From NCBI GenBank assembly GCA_004144175.1, contig SEFT01000014.1, positions 40,821 through 104,820 on the forward strand: a stretch of DNA of 64,000 bases. The letters run 5' to 3'. A program made the translations under genes and the position numbers. Positions 1-8,710 of the stretch are shown one piece after another; position 1 is the stretch's first letter, and each line of letters begins with the position of its first letter. The notes beneath the pieces were generated by a model. It was not told the DNA's origin, ran no database searches, and saw only the letters and a program-made list of their open reading frames with translations. The DNA is from Sphingobacteriales bacterium. Its GTDB lineage: Bacteria > Bacteroidota > Bacteroidia > Chitinophagales > Chitinophagaceae.

Positions 1-2
1 TT

Positions 3-119
3 CGGGTTTCCGATATAGAAATACAGTTGAGGCATTATGCTTCGTACCAGCTGAAAGCATATACTGTTTTCACGAAAGACATTTTCCACCCACCTGGCTC
101 AGATTCTTTTTACGCTTAA
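3..119 (+). CDS. C-terminal end of an unidentified protein (partial)
   Basis: A reading frame runs open from the window edge to a TAA at 117-119, giving about 38 residues that end in PPGSDSFYA. It sits 58 bases ahead of the next gene on the same strand, as expected of an upstream operon member. I do not recognise the family from so short a tail. In Bacteroidota, MbnP loci often include a cytochrome c peroxidase (MbnH-like) or a TonB-dependent receptor, so one of these could lie upstream, but nothing in these residues shows it. Confidence 0.4.
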   Translation, partial: RVSDIEIQLRHYASYQLKAYTVFTKDIFHPPGSDSFYA

Positions 120-177
120 GATATGTGTTGTCGCTATGCAATAGCGTCAACTTTTAATTGCGTCTTAACTGAAAAAG

Positions 178-1089
178 ATGAAAAATTTATTGACAGGACT
201 GCTGTTGGCAGTTTCTGCGCCATCGTGGGCATGCGATGCCTGTGCGGGTGTGTCCGGCAATCAGAGCTTGGGCATATTGCCTCAATACTCCAATCATTTT
301 GTAGGCTTGCAGGGGCAGATACGCAGGTTTTCAAGTGTGCATCCTGCGCTTACCGATGCAAAGCCGGATACACGTACGGAAGAAACCTATCGTACGCTAC
401 AGCTTTGGGGTAAATACAATGTGACCGACAAACTAAAGCTGTTCGGCTTTGTGCCCTATAATGCCAACATGCAGCAGCAGCAAGGCAGTGCCCAAACAAC
501 AAATGCAGGCTTGGGCGATATTTCGCTAATTGCCAACTGGGTTGTTCTTAAGTCAGCTGATACTTCGTCTTATCCAAGACATAGGTTGCAGGCAGGGGGC
601 GGTGTCAAACTCCCGACTGGGAAGTTTGTGAAAAGCACAGGTAGTACAGATTTACCTATGATGCAACTAGGCACAGCGTCGTGGGACGCATTGCTGAACG
701 CAAACTATACCGTACGTGGCGAAAGAACTGGCCTGTTATGGGATGCCACCTACACACTCACTACCCCCAATAGCTTGAGCTATAAATACGGCAACCGGCT
801 GCTCACAAATATGCTCGGCTTTCGCACCTGGCAGGTTGGCCAGGCTACAATGATTTTGCAGGCTGGTGGTCAGTACGAACTTGCCTTACACGACTATGAT
901 AATTTCTCTGAAAAATGGCTAAATGAACAAACGGGCGGAAGCATGTTGTTCGGCACTGCCGGTCTGCAGGCCATATATGGCCGGTTAGGGCTGCAATGCT
1001 CTTATCAAAGCCCGCTTTGGCAGAAATACGCAAATGGTCATGTAAAAGTAAAATATAAGGCGGATGCGGGGCTCTTTTTTATGATGTAA
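178..1089 (+). CDS. Outer-membrane transporter-like beta-barrel protein with N-terminal CxxC
   Basis: The 303-residue product has a signal peptide (MKNLLTGLLLAVSAPSWA) followed at once by CDAC, so the mature protein would begin with a CxxC pair at residues 19-22 of the precursor. The rest is rich in alternating hydrophobic and aromatic stretches of a beta-barrel (for example LQLWGKYNVTDKLKLFGFVPY) and ends in FFMM. This resembles the loosely named 'transporter' outer-membrane family found beside MbnP genes in Bacteroidota. The CxxC next to an MbnP lipoprotein suggests a metal, perhaps copper, but the substrate is inference. The next gene starts 10 bases downstream, which implies co-transcription. 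Confidence 0.6.
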   Translation: MKNLLTGLLLAVSAPSWACDACAGVSGNQSLGILPQYSNHFVGLQGQIRRFSSVHPALTDAKPDTRTEETYRTLQLWGKYNVTDKLKLFGFVPYNANMQQQQGSAQTTNAGLGDISLIANWVVLKSADTSSYPRHRLQAGGGVKLPTGKFVKSTGSTDLPMMQLGTASWDALLNANYTVRGERTGLLWDATYTLTTPNSLSYKYGNRLLTNMLGFRTWQVGQATMILQAGGQYELALHDYDNFSEKWLNEQTGGSMLFGTAGLQAIYGRLGLQCSYQSPLWQKYANGHVKVKYKADAGLFFMM

Positions 1090-1099
1090 AACACCGAAA

Positions 1100-1492
1100 A
1101 TGCGTTTTTGCTTAAATTTATTGTTGATAATGATGTTGCTAGGCGCTTGCCAGAAGAACAATAACATACCTGCACAGCCAGATAAGGTGACTGTAGATGT
1201 TATCGCACCTTCGGAGGGGCAGCAATATAAAAAAGGTGACACGGTCCGGATAAAAGCCAATGTTTCCTACATCAGCCAACTGCACGGCTACCAGGTAAAA
1301 ATAATAGATGCTGAGAGCGGAATTGCAGTTTATGATATAGATGGCCATGTACACGGTACCAATGTTAGTATAGAAGAATATTGGGTGGACACACTCAGTA
1401 TTGTTAAAGCACTTAAAGTCCAGATTTTGGCTGTTATTGATCATGACAAAAGCACTTCCTTAAAGGAAATAGTAGTGCATAGCCAACCCTGA
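1100..1492 (+). CDS. Small lipoprotein of the MbnP cluster
   Basis: This 130-residue protein opens with a lipoprotein signal (lipobox LGAC, Cys17) and then shows a single compact beta-rich domain. Residues of about 30-60 (IAPSEGQQYKKGDTVRIKANV) look like an immunoglobulin-like module of the kind found in DUF4625 proteins; that family link is tentative. Two histidines fall near the middle (DGHVHG), which could bind metal. It lies between a barrel protein and the MbnP lipoprotein with gaps of 10 and 42 bases, so it probably belongs to the same transcript. Function is unknown. Confidence 0.55.
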   Translation: MRFCLNLLLIMMLLGACQKNNNIPAQPDKVTVDVIAPSEGQQYKKGDTVRIKANVSYISQLHGYQVKIIDAESGIAVYDIDGHVHGTNVSIEEYWVDTLSIVKALKVQILAVIDHDKSTSLKEIVVHSQP

Positions 1493-1534
1493 TTTTCAAA
1501 ACAATTGTCTAACTATTAGTAAAACAAAATACTT

Positions 1535-2314
1535 ATGCTACAAAATATTAAAGGAGCTTTATTAATGCTCATCTTACCCTTGGCAGTGGTTTCGTGCGAA
1601 AAGAAAGAAGACCCGAAGCTGCCCGCCGAAAAGCTACCTGTAGAAGTGCATTTAAACTTTAAAAATTATGTAGGTGCAGAAGCCATGAAGCTTAAGACAG
1701 TTACGTACAAAACACCGCAAGGCGAAGACATAACCATCTCTCGTTTCAACTATTACATCAGTAACATAAAGCTTACAAAGGCAGACGGCACTACGTATGC
1801 GGAGCCGGAAAGCTACCACCTGTTGCAGCAGGAGAAAACAAGTTCGCTCCATTTCCATATGGCAGATGTGCCTGCGGGTACTTATACCGGTATGTCGTTC
1901 CTGATAGGTGTAGACGAAGCACGTAATACATCTGGCGCTCAAACAGATGCATTAGACCCGGTAAATGGTATGTTTTGGACCTGGCAGACCGGCTACATTA
2001 TGGCTAAGCTGGAAGGCACCTCGCCACAATCAAAAGACACAACCAAAAAATATGTGCTTCACATAGGCGGTTACAAAGGCGAAAATAGCGGTATCCGATC
2101 TGTCTCCATTAACTTCCCTTCGCCAATAGCTATTGAAGGTGCTACAAATGGAGATGTGGTTATTAAGGCCGATGCGCTAAAGTGGTTCGAGCCTAATGCA
2201 ATAAAGATTGCTGAAACCAGCGAGATAATGATGCCGAGTGCAAAGAGCAAAACTATTGCGGATAACTACGTTAATATGTTTACCTTAGAAAGTGCGGCGA
2301 CAACAACAGAATAA
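1535..2314 (+). CDS. MbnP-family lipoprotein
   Basis: The 259-residue product has a lipobox VVSC (Cys21) and the hallmarks of the MbnP family: the segment SRFNYYISNIKL near residue 70, a WTWQTGYIMAKLEG block near residue 150 and an HIGG block after it. In methanotrophs MbnP is a periplasmic copper-binding partner of the dihaem peroxidase MbnH, which oxidises a tryptophan of MbnP to make the copper site. The tryptophan-rich WTWQ block is visible here. No MbnH-like gene lies in the window, but the gene to the left is cut off. It is probably surface or periplasmic and part of a four-gene unit. Confidence 0.8.
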   Translation: MLQNIKGALLMLILPLAVVSCEKKEDPKLPAEKLPVEVHLNFKNYVGAEAMKLKTVTYKTPQGEDITISRFNYYISNIKLTKADGTTYAEPESYHLLQQEKTSSLHFHMADVPAGTYTGMSFLIGVDEARNTSGAQTDALDPVNGMFWTWQTGYIMAKLEGTSPQSKDTTKKYVLHIGGYKGENSGIRSVSINFPSPIAIEGATNGDVVIKADALKWFEPNAIKIAETSEIMMPSAKSKTIADNYVNMFTLESAATTTE

Positions 2315-2336
2315 TTGTAACCAAAAGGAAGATGTC

Positions 2337-2732
2337 ATGAAATACAGTATCGGATTTGCAATCGCAACCATTTCTATCGTAACACTTTTGTCATCTTGCG
2401 ACAGGGACAAGAGTATCAGCATTGGCGGCAAAGGCGGCAAAGGGACGCTTAATATCACGCCGCGCCACCACTCAAGAAATATAGACAGTTGCAAGGTGTA
2501 CATTAAGTACAATGAATCGGATAAGCCGCTTATTTATGACGATTCTGTTTGGTGTAAGAATGTGGGAGGAAATCCTGTAGGAACATTTACAGGATTGAAA
2601 CGCGGTAAGTATTATCTATATGGCAAAGGTTGGGATGCTGACGGCCAATACGATGTCGACGGAGGAGCTCCTTATGAAATAAAGGAAGAGACCACGTTGA
2701 GCTATACCTTAGCAGTGACAGAAGACCACTAA
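2337..2732 (+). CDS. Small lipoprotein following MbnP
   Basis: The start at 2337 is chosen because AGGAAG lies just before it and the resulting 131-residue protein begins with a clean lipoprotein signal (lipobox LSSC, Cys20). A glycine- and lysine-rich linker (SIGGKGGKG) follows, then a beta-rich domain with conserved-looking YKW and YYLYGKGWDADGQYDVDG segments that suggest a prealbumin- or carboxypeptidase-regulatory-like fold. It starts 22 bases after MbnP and is followed directly by a strong terminator, so it closes the operon. The function is not known. Confidence 0.6.
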   Translation: MKYSIGFAIATISIVTLLSSCDRDKSISIGGKGGKGTLNITPRHHSRNIDSCKVYIKYNESDKPLIYDDSVWCKNVGGNPVGTFTGLKRGKYYLYGKGWDADGQYDVDGGAPYEIKEETTLSYTLAVTEDH

Positions 2733-2740
2733 AAGTATTT

Positions 2741-2776
2741 AGCGAGGCAGCCACGCAATGGCTGCCTCGCTTTTTT
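2741..2776 (+). terminator. Rho-independent terminator of the MbnP operon
   Basis: A perfect 13-base stem (AGCGAGGCAGCCA with its complement), a five-base loop CGCAA and a run of six T follow the last lipoprotein gene. Confidence 0.9.
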
Positions 2777-2828
2777 ATATGGCATAAAGTTTATGGCTCA
2801 TAAGGTTGTAAAAAACCAATAGCCATCG

Positions 2829-4427
2829 ATGACACATACACCCGGTAGCCCAGCAGAAGAACAGTTTAGCGGAGAGTTAACTTCAGGAGAACATCTTTCG
2901 TACTGGCTGGCTTCTGCGATGCCCGTCGCGTACAAGACATTGGATAGTGATTTGCAAACAGATGTGCTGGTAATAGGCGGGGGCATCGCCGGCCTTACTA
3001 CCGCATACAGATTGGCTTCGCAAGGGCGTAGTGTGGTGCTGGTAGAGGATGGAATGATAGGCAGCGGAGAAAGCGGCCGCACCACCGGGCATATTACACA
3101 CGCACTCGATGATAGATATTATCATATAAAGAAATTGCTGGGTGAAGAAAATGCGCGGCTGGCAGCGGCAAGCCATACGCTGGCTATCGACTGGATAGAA
3201 AAGATTGTGGATGAGGAGGATATAGATTGCGAGTTCAAGCGGGTAGACGGCTACCTATTCCTGCATCCATCTGATAAAGCAGAGTCGTTACAAGACGAAT
3301 ATCAATTGACGCACGATATAGGGCTCAACACTAAATGGCTTTCATCTGTACCTGATATATTGGATGATGCAAATGCCTGCATACACTTCCCCAACCAGGC
3401 ACAATTCCACATCATGAAATATTTGCGGGGGCTTGCAGCATCATTCATAAAAAAGGGAGGGCAGATATATACACGCAGCAAAGCGGAAGATATAGATAAG
3501 AATGGAGCTAAGGTAAACGGGTATACTGTGAAGGCGAACCATATAGTAGTGGCTACCAATAGCCCGGTTAATAACCGGGTGACCATACACACCAAGCAGC
3601 ACGCCTACCGTACCTACGTGATAGCAGCTGCGGTGCCAAAGGGTTCGGTTCCTTTCAGCCTTTGGTGGGATACAGGTAATGTAAAGTCGGAGTGGACGGC
3701 CGAACCATACCACTATGTGAGGATGACCTCATACAATGAAGACTACGATCTGCTAATTGCAGGAGGGGAAGATCATAAAACCGGGCAGGCAGATAAAGAG
3801 CATATATCGGAGGAAGAACGCTATTTCAGGCTAATAGCCTGGACGTCAAAGCGCTTTCCGCAAATGAAGCATGTTGTCTATAGGTGGTCAGGACAGGTGC
3901 TGGAGCCCGTAGATGCCATGGCCTTTATTGGTAAAAATCCCGGTGATGACAATGTCTACATTATCACAGGTGATTCCGGCAATGGTATGACCCATGGCAC
4001 ACTTGGAGGGCTTGTAGTCTCTGATATCATCACCGGTGAGCCTAATCCTTATATCGACTTGTACGATCCCGCAAGAAAAACGGTTAAAGCAGCTTCCGAC
4101 TTTATTAGTGAGGCAAAAAATATGACTGCTCAATATACCGACTGGCTAAAGTCACGGCACGTTGATGCCGCCAAAGATCTGGCGAACGGACAGGGTGGGG
4201 TTGTGGGAACCGGCACTAAAAAGCTGGCCGTGTACCGCGACGAGAGCGGGCAACTTCATACATGTTCGGCCGTGTGTACCCATCTGGGATGTATTGTACA
4301 TTGGAATGCTGACGAGAAAACATTTGATTGCCCTTGTCATGGCTCCAGGTTTACTAAGTACGGGGATGTTATTAATGGTCCGGCTCTCGAGCCGTTAAAA
4401 AAACTAGACGAACCGAAAGATGATTAA
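2829..4427 (+). CDS. FAD-dependent oxidoreductase with C-terminal Rieske [2Fe-2S] domain
   Basis: The 532-residue protein has a DAO-type FAD fold with the dinucleotide-binding loop GGGIAG at residues 50-55. Its last 60 residues form a Rieske domain: CTHLGC at 483-488 and CPCHG at 501-505, giving cluster ligands Cys483, His485, Cys501 and His504 and a disulphide pair Cys488-Cys503. Such DadA/GlpD-like oxidases with a Rieske tail are known in many bacteria, but their substrate is mostly unknown. No signal peptide is seen, so it is probably cytoplasmic. It stands alone between the terminator at 2776 and a 130-base gap. Confidence 0.85.
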   Translation: MTHTPGSPAEEQFSGELTSGEHLSYWLASAMPVAYKTLDSDLQTDVLVIGGGIAGLTTAYRLASQGRSVVLVEDGMIGSGESGRTTGHITHALDDRYYHIKKLLGEENARLAAASHTLAIDWIEKIVDEEDIDCEFKRVDGYLFLHPSDKAESLQDEYQLTHDIGLNTKWLSSVPDILDDANACIHFPNQAQFHIMKYLRGLAASFIKKGGQIYTRSKAEDIDKNGAKVNGYTVKANHIVVATNSPVNNRVTIHTKQHAYRTYVIAAAVPKGSVPFSLWWDTGNVKSEWTAEPYHYVRMTSYNEDYDLLIAGGEDHKTGQADKEHISEEERYFRLIAWTSKRFPQMKHVVYRWSGQVLEPVDAMAFIGKNPGDDNVYIITGDSGNGMTHGTLGGLVVSDIITGEPNPYIDLYDPARKTVKAASDFISEAKNMTAQYTDWLKSRHVDAAKDLANGQGGVVGTGTKKLAVYRDESGQLHTCSAVCTHLGCIVHWNADEKTFDCPCHGSRFTKYGDVINGPALEPLKKLDEPKDD

Positions 4428-4558
4428 GTATTGATCTGATTTCCCTGCTCTTTATACAACATTGCTTTTCAGTTAAAAAAAACTGCTGAGATTGTTGGTT
4501 TATTTGACAGTTGTTTTTTATTTTTATACGAAATTCAGTCAATATAAGGGAGGGAGAC

Positions 4559-4834
4559 ATGAATAATACAGAATATGTTATGGCCGTACTATGCGCGCCA
4601 CTAACTGGAAATGATCTTTTACACACCGAGAAAACAAACAATGTAACGATCATGCGCATGCTGGAGTATGACAATACCGCGAGCTATTTTTCTGCTGATA
4701 GGTTTTTGGCGAACTTGGTAGAAGCTCCGTGGCGTATGATGTTCATCTTTGGCCAGCAGGATTTTATCATTGTAAGAACAGCTGAAGACAAACAAGAAGT
4801 ATGTCGGCGCCTCGATGGGCGATTTAGTGCTTAA
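4559..4834 (+). CDS. Hypothetical 91-residue protein
   Basis: The start at 4559 follows a purine-rich ribosome site (AAGGGAGGGAGAC), clearer than at any upstream start. The product has no signal peptide or membrane helix. Its central part (APWRMMFIFGQQDFIIVRTAEDKQEV) reads like a small alpha/beta domain. I do not recognise a family. It has its own spacing on both sides and no obvious partner. Confidence 0.6.
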   Translation: MNNTEYVMAVLCAPLTGNDLLHTEKTNNVTIMRMLEYDNTASYFSADRFLANLVEAPWRMMFIFGQQDFIIVRTAEDKQEVCRRLDGRFSA

Positions 4835-4924
4835 TTATCAATATATGCAAATTTTGTAGGGTGCGGCAGCTTCGTTTTGTTGCAGTCGTGCAGATTGTCT
4901 ATTTTAGTGACAGAACATACTGTC

Positions 4925-5725
4925 ATGCTGAGAATCAAGAATCTAATTAATGCTCCATTGCTTTTGTGTATGCTGCTATTGTCAGCATGCGGTAAGGATG
5001 GTGCAGACGATACAGAAGTAACCTTTGTAAACCGTATAGGCGAGCCCGTAACATTGAATGTCTACGGCTCGATAGACGATTATAAGAATAACTCGAACGT
5101 TTACCTGACACAAACAATAGCTGCAAGTGACAAGATTATAGTTGGCGAAGGAAAACTTAAACCCGGGCAAACCTATTTTATGGATTGGTATACGGAGAAC
5201 TATACCATCAATAACTGGTTCAATGAACGGTTTAACGATGCCAATGCGGAACGTGATTATGCGCAGATAAAACCTACGCCTGGTAACAGTACATACTTTA
5301 CCGACCCGTTGTACAAAGGGCTCGCAAGGGGAGTATACCTCGAAAATACCAAAAGCCAGACGGAATGGAATGCAGTAGATTACTATGCCGAGAGCGCAGC
5401 CCTGGGGTTCGAATCTAAATGGAGTACATTACCAGAGTATAAAAAGTATAAGAAAATCATCGTAAGGAAAGATTTTATTGCTGAGTACGAGTATAAAGAT
5501 AGTCTTGGTAGTATTCAGAAAGCCTTGCTGCCATTTAAAGTGCACCATGCAGATGACGCGTATATCGAGTTTTTTGATGATATAACAGGCAGGTCACTTG
5601 GCCAGATGACCAGCGGAAGGCTGCCCTCAGGTACGAGGCCCGACTATAGAAGTTTGTCCAGAGATTCTGTATTGGCCCTACTGCCGGATCTGGATTTCAA
5701 ATTCCTGATGGTAAAGCAGAAATAG
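4925..5725 (+). CDS. Lipoprotein of unknown function
   Basis: The ATG at 4925 puts a lipoprotein signal at the N-terminus (MLRIKNLINAPLLLCMLLLSAC, Cys22); an earlier in-frame start adds 16 residues with no signal logic. The mature part of about 244 residues is beta-rich and strongly hydrophilic, with many tyrosines and aspartates (for example TYFMDWYTENYTINNWF). It looks like a surface or periplasmic lipoprotein. No catalytic motif is visible. Confidence 0.7.
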   Translation: MLRIKNLINAPLLLCMLLLSACGKDGADDTEVTFVNRIGEPVTLNVYGSIDDYKNNSNVYLTQTIAASDKIIVGEGKLKPGQTYFMDWYTENYTINNWFNERFNDANAERDYAQIKPTPGNSTYFTDPLYKGLARGVYLENTKSQTEWNAVDYYAESAALGFESKWSTLPEYKKYKKIIVRKDFIAEYEYKDSLGSIQKALLPFKVHHADDAYIEFFDDITGRSLGQMTSGRLPSGTRPDYRSLSRDSVLALLPDLDFKFLMVKQK

Positions 5726-5867
5726 ATGTGTTCAGGCTTAATCCATAGCCTGAATATGCTATAAAAATTCCCTCTTGCTGCTATATCACAACTAAGTAAA
5801 TTATCTCCATGGAATTTTTATTGTTATAATGATTGTAGTATTTTGTGGCATAATTAATACGAGCATA

Positions 5868-6113
5868 ATGAAACGTTTACTTTTTATTGCGGTTGCGGGT
5901 ATGTTGTTCACTTCTTGTTCAAAGAGCTATAAATGCAGCTGTGCATTCGTGACTCGTGGCACAAGTCAGACTACAACTAAGGAGTTTGATATGGCTGTAA
6001 GCAAAAAAAATACTGCAAATACAAAGTGTTTGCAGTATCAGACTCAATATAATGAGCAGTTCGGTGTAGGAAGTGCAGGCGTAGCACAAGATGTTACCTG
6101 TACTGTAAAGTAA
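5868..6113 (+). CDS. Small cysteine-containing lipoprotein
   Basis: An 81-residue lipoprotein starts at 5868, where the signal MKRLLFIAVAGMLFTSC begins (Cys17). The mature part has three more cysteines (YKCSC early, KCLQ in the middle, DVTCTVK at the end), which could form disulphides in the periplasm. It is followed by a terminator. No family is recognised. Confidence 0.6.
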   Translation: MKRLLFIAVAGMLFTSCSKSYKCSCAFVTRGTSQTTTKEFDMAVSKKNTANTKCLQYQTQYNEQFGVGSAGVAQDVTCTVK

Positions 6114-6138
6114 TTTACGTCTTTTAGTCATTCTGTAT

Positions 6139-6179
6139 GCACTTGTCTTGCCTTTTATGAGCAAGGCAAGTGCTTTTTT
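6139..6179 (+). terminator. Rho-independent terminator
   Basis: A 13-base stem with one G-T pair (GCACTTGTCTTGC and its partner) is followed by a run of six T directly after the small lipoprotein gene. Confidence 0.85.
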
Positions 6180-6252
6180 ATAGGGCTTATGACCCTGAGC
6201 TCAGTGGTACGATTTTAACTCATTTTCCCTAATTTGCTTAAAACCACCAACC

Positions 6253-6495
6253 ATGATACAGTATAAGGAGTTTGAAGAGACCGTACAAAAGAATTCGTCA
6301 ACTTTTGAGGCGTGGAAGCATCTGCTGCCTGCCGTCCCACTTGCACATCGCAGCCGGTTCATCACAGCGTTAAAAACGGGCGCCGATATACCTACCGCTT
6401 TCGACTACATAATGACCAGCCTTACTTTGCGAGAAGACAAATTCCTCAATTTTCTTGAAGAAGCTACTCAAAAAAGGATAAGTATGTACGCTTAA
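6253..6495 (+). CDS. Hypothetical 80-residue helical protein
   Basis: The ATG at 6253 opens an 80-residue frame of amphipathic character without signal peptide or membrane helix (LLPAVPLAHRSRFITALKTG, then FDYIMTSL). It is probably a small cytoplasmic helical protein. It lies between a terminator and a 213-base gap, so it is likely transcribed alone. No family is recognised. Confidence 0.5.
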   Translation: MIQYKEFEETVQKNSSTFEAWKHLLPAVPLAHRSRFITALKTGADIPTAFDYIMTSLTLREDKFLNFLEEATQKRISMYA

Positions 6496-6708
6496 CTTCA
6501 CTATTTTATATGTACCGTGCTGTGTTACAATGGTAGTGTCGGCTATATGTTTATGGCATGAGTTTTAGGTTTCTGTAGTAATACAGACCAATTATTGTTG
6601 TATCTGAATTTTGCCAATGCATATTTTTTTGATAAGCAAACTCAGCCGCAGAAACTATTCTTTATCATCATCTTAGCATTGCTGATGACAATAAATTGAC
6701 CAAAAACC

Positions 6709-7176
6709 ATGACCTTTGCATTGCATATGAGTAAGGTGAAAATTCTACTGGCAGATGACGACAAGGAAGATCAGCTTATCCTTACCGATTCTTTTAGCGA
6801 GATTGGAAGGGCTGATTCGATACAATTTGTAGACGATGGTGAGCTGTTGCTGGAGTATTTGCATTCCATACCTCAGAAAGAGGATCTTCCATCGCTAATC
6901 GTGCTCGATCTGAATATGCCACGCATGAGCGGTACCGAAACCTTAACAGCGCTAAAGGCATCCGAAGAGTATAAACATATACCGGTCATCATTTATTCTA
7001 CTTCGGTAAATGATGTAGAAATGAACAAGTGCCTGGAAACGGGCGCCGAGGCATATATAACAAAACCGGTGAAATACGAAGACAGTATAAAAACCGCCCA
7101 GTACTTTTATGATTTTTCGCTGGGCAATCACAATGGTGTTCCTTCAGTTGGCGGCCCAGCCACGGCAAATACGTAA
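6709..7176 (+). CDS. Stand-alone response-regulator receiver protein (Rcp1-like)
   Basis: The product is a single receiver domain: acidic pocket LADDDKED, phosphorylation Asp in LIVLDLNMP, a serine/threonine switch in IYSTS and the lysine in ITKPV. No output domain follows, only a 25-residue polar tail. Proteins of this kind (Rcp1/CheY-like) accept phosphate from GAF or PAS kinases and act by protein contact. A second ATG at 6727 (MSKVKILLADDD) is the more typical start, and a GACCTTTG -7-like box at 6710-6718 would then lie just ahead of it. No kinase is adjacent. Confidence 0.85.
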   Translation: MTFALHMSKVKILLADDDKEDQLILTDSFSEIGRADSIQFVDDGELLLEYLHSIPQKEDLPSLIVLDLNMPRMSGTETLTALKASEEYKHIPVIIYSTSVNDVEMNKCLETGAEAYITKPVKYEDSIKTAQYFYDFSLGNHNGVPSVGGPATANT

Positions 7177-7225
7177 AACAAGGCTCTTATTAATGTCGTC
7201 TATTTAGCTGGAATATAGTATTGCT

Positions 7226-7885
7226 ATGCGTGGTCAGGTTAAAGACTATTACGCTCTTCTGGAAGTATCTCCCGTGGCATCTGCTGTTGAGATAAAAAAG
7301 TCGTATCGGAAACTGGCTTTTAAGTATCATCCTGATACAAATCCCGACAATGCTTTTTCTGCAACAATGTTTTGCGAGATACAGGAGGCATATACTATTC
7401 TCTCTAATACCATTAGCCGTAGCAAGTATGACGAAGAGCGATGGTTAGCAGGTATGAGTGCCCGCGCTCAGGACCAGGTTATCACTACGCCCCATTGGAT
7501 TCATATGGAGTGCAGAAAACTTCATGCGCATATGATGTCCGTTGACACCTACCGCATGGATCACCGTGCATTGTATGACTACATCATGTTATTGATTTCT
7601 GAAGAACATATGGCTATCCTGATGCAGGATCCAGATGCCGGTATTAATAAGAATATTGCTCATCTGCTTATACTGTCGGCGCGCAACATACGCCACCCAT
7701 ATATGGAACAGCTTGCCGACCGAATCCGGCTGCTTGCATCGGAAGATGAGATATTGATGCAGAAGCTTGATGTCCAGATTAGGGATAGTCAGTCGACAGC
7801 ACAAAGGATAAAATATCTTCCCTATATCATACTAATAGTCACGTCCGCAATTTGCGCTATTATGTATTTCTGGGTGAATCGGTAG
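7226..7885 (+). CDS. Tail-anchored J-domain (DnaJ-like) protein
   Basis: Residues 6-70 are a J domain with the HPD tripeptide in [11 protein letters not shown] and helix IV pattern [16 protein letters not shown] middle helical region of unknown kind follows (about 85-190). The last 25 residues are a membrane helix ([22 protein letters not shown]) ending in NR, so the J domain would face the cytoplasm and recruit DnaK to the inner membrane. It lacks the G/F and zinc-finger regions of true DnaJ. Its stop is 3 bases from the end of a converging gene. Confidence 0.8.
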   Translation: MRGQVKDYYALLEVSPVASAVEIKKSYRKLAFKYHPDTNPDNAFSATMFCEIQEAYTILSNTISRSKYDEERWLAGMSARAQDQVITTPHWIHMECRKLHAHMMSVDTYRMDHRALYDYIMLLISEEHMAILMQDPDAGINKNIAHLLILSARNIRHPYMEQLADRIRLLASEDEILMQKLDVQIRDSQSTAQRIKYLPYIILIVTSAICAIMYFWVNR

Positions 7886-7888
7886 CAT

Positions 7889-8626
7889 TTATTTTACAGT
7901 GATTATTTTTTCCGACAGTTCGGAGCACAAGTAGGTTTTGCCTGTCCTTCGTTGAACACTTTTATTATTATACAGGAAAATAAATTTATACTTCCAGCCC
8001 TTTCTCAGGTCGTACTCAAAGAATGGGTCATCACCAAACCTAAAATCAAATGTAGCGCCTGGCTTAAGCGGTACATATTCTGGATACTGATATCTTTTTA
8101 CGTACTGTAGCTTGCGCAATACTTTTACTGGAGTTCCGTTAGGATTCAGTATTAGATAGGTAAAGTAGCCGGAGTTGACCCAGACAGTTTCTTTGCAGTT
8201 ATTTTTGAAAGAGAACGAATAGTTGATATAGCTTTCAAAACCCAATGTGTCAGAAGTATTTGTCTTCATAGTCACACACTGGCACTCTGGATTTACCATC
8301 TCGATCTTTACATTTTTTTTAGACGTATCTACAGTTGCACCTCTTTTTTTTCCAAGTATAATCACTGTATCCTTCATCACAGGACGTACACGCTTTGGGC
8401 CTGCAATCTGGGTTTCCTTTCCTCTACTATCTACCAGTATAACAATAGTATCCCTTTTTTTTAATGGCCACTTGTCTTGTGGCCTTACTGATGTATCTGC
8501 ACCTTTCTTTATCACTGCGTCTTTATTGGTTTTAGACTTTCGTTTGGTTTGAGAGAAACAATCAGTGCTCCCCATCAGATGGCAGCATAGTAAAAAGGCA
8601 AAAACAAACAAAGCAGATATTCTCAA
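7889..8626 (-). CDS. Secreted hypothetical protein (TTG start)
   Basis: The only start that gives a signal peptide is TTG at 8626 (MRISALFVFAFLL...CFSQ); the in-frame stop TAG lies four codons upstream and the first internal ATG would drop the signal. After cleavage near FSQ there is a lysine-rich linker with repeated DT(V/I)VIL segments, then from about residue 110 a beta domain with ECQC and a WVNSGYFTYLILNPNG stretch. The fold looks like an Ig-type periplasmic or surface module. No family is recognised. Confidence 0.6.
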   Translation of the reverse strand: MRISALFVFAFLLCCHLMGSTDCFSQTKRKSKTNKDAVIKKGADTSVRPQDKWPLKKRDTIVILVDSRGKETQIAGPKRVRPVMKDTVIILGKKRGATVDTSKKNVKIEMVNPECQCVTMKTNTSDTLGFESYINYSFSFKNNCKETVWVNSGYFTYLILNPNGTPVKVLRKLQYVKRYQYPEYVPLKPGATFDFRFGDDPFFEYDLRKGWKYKFIFLYNNKSVQRRTGKTYLCSELSEKIITVK

Positions 8627-8710
8627 AGGCCGGTGCTATTTAACTTGAAACAGGCATCTGGCGTAAATATAGCAAAGAGACCGGGTAGAATGGCCGGTAA
8701 TCTTTCTTTT

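Noticed and set aside
5406..5415. GGTTCGAATC, a T-loop-like string suggesting a tRNA
   Set aside because: It lies within a lipoprotein coding frame and no acceptor or anticodon arms can be built around it.
8627..8650. ATG start for the 7889-8626 gene
   Set aside because: An in-frame TAG lies four codons before the TTG, and the first internal ATG would remove the signal peptide, so TTG is kept.
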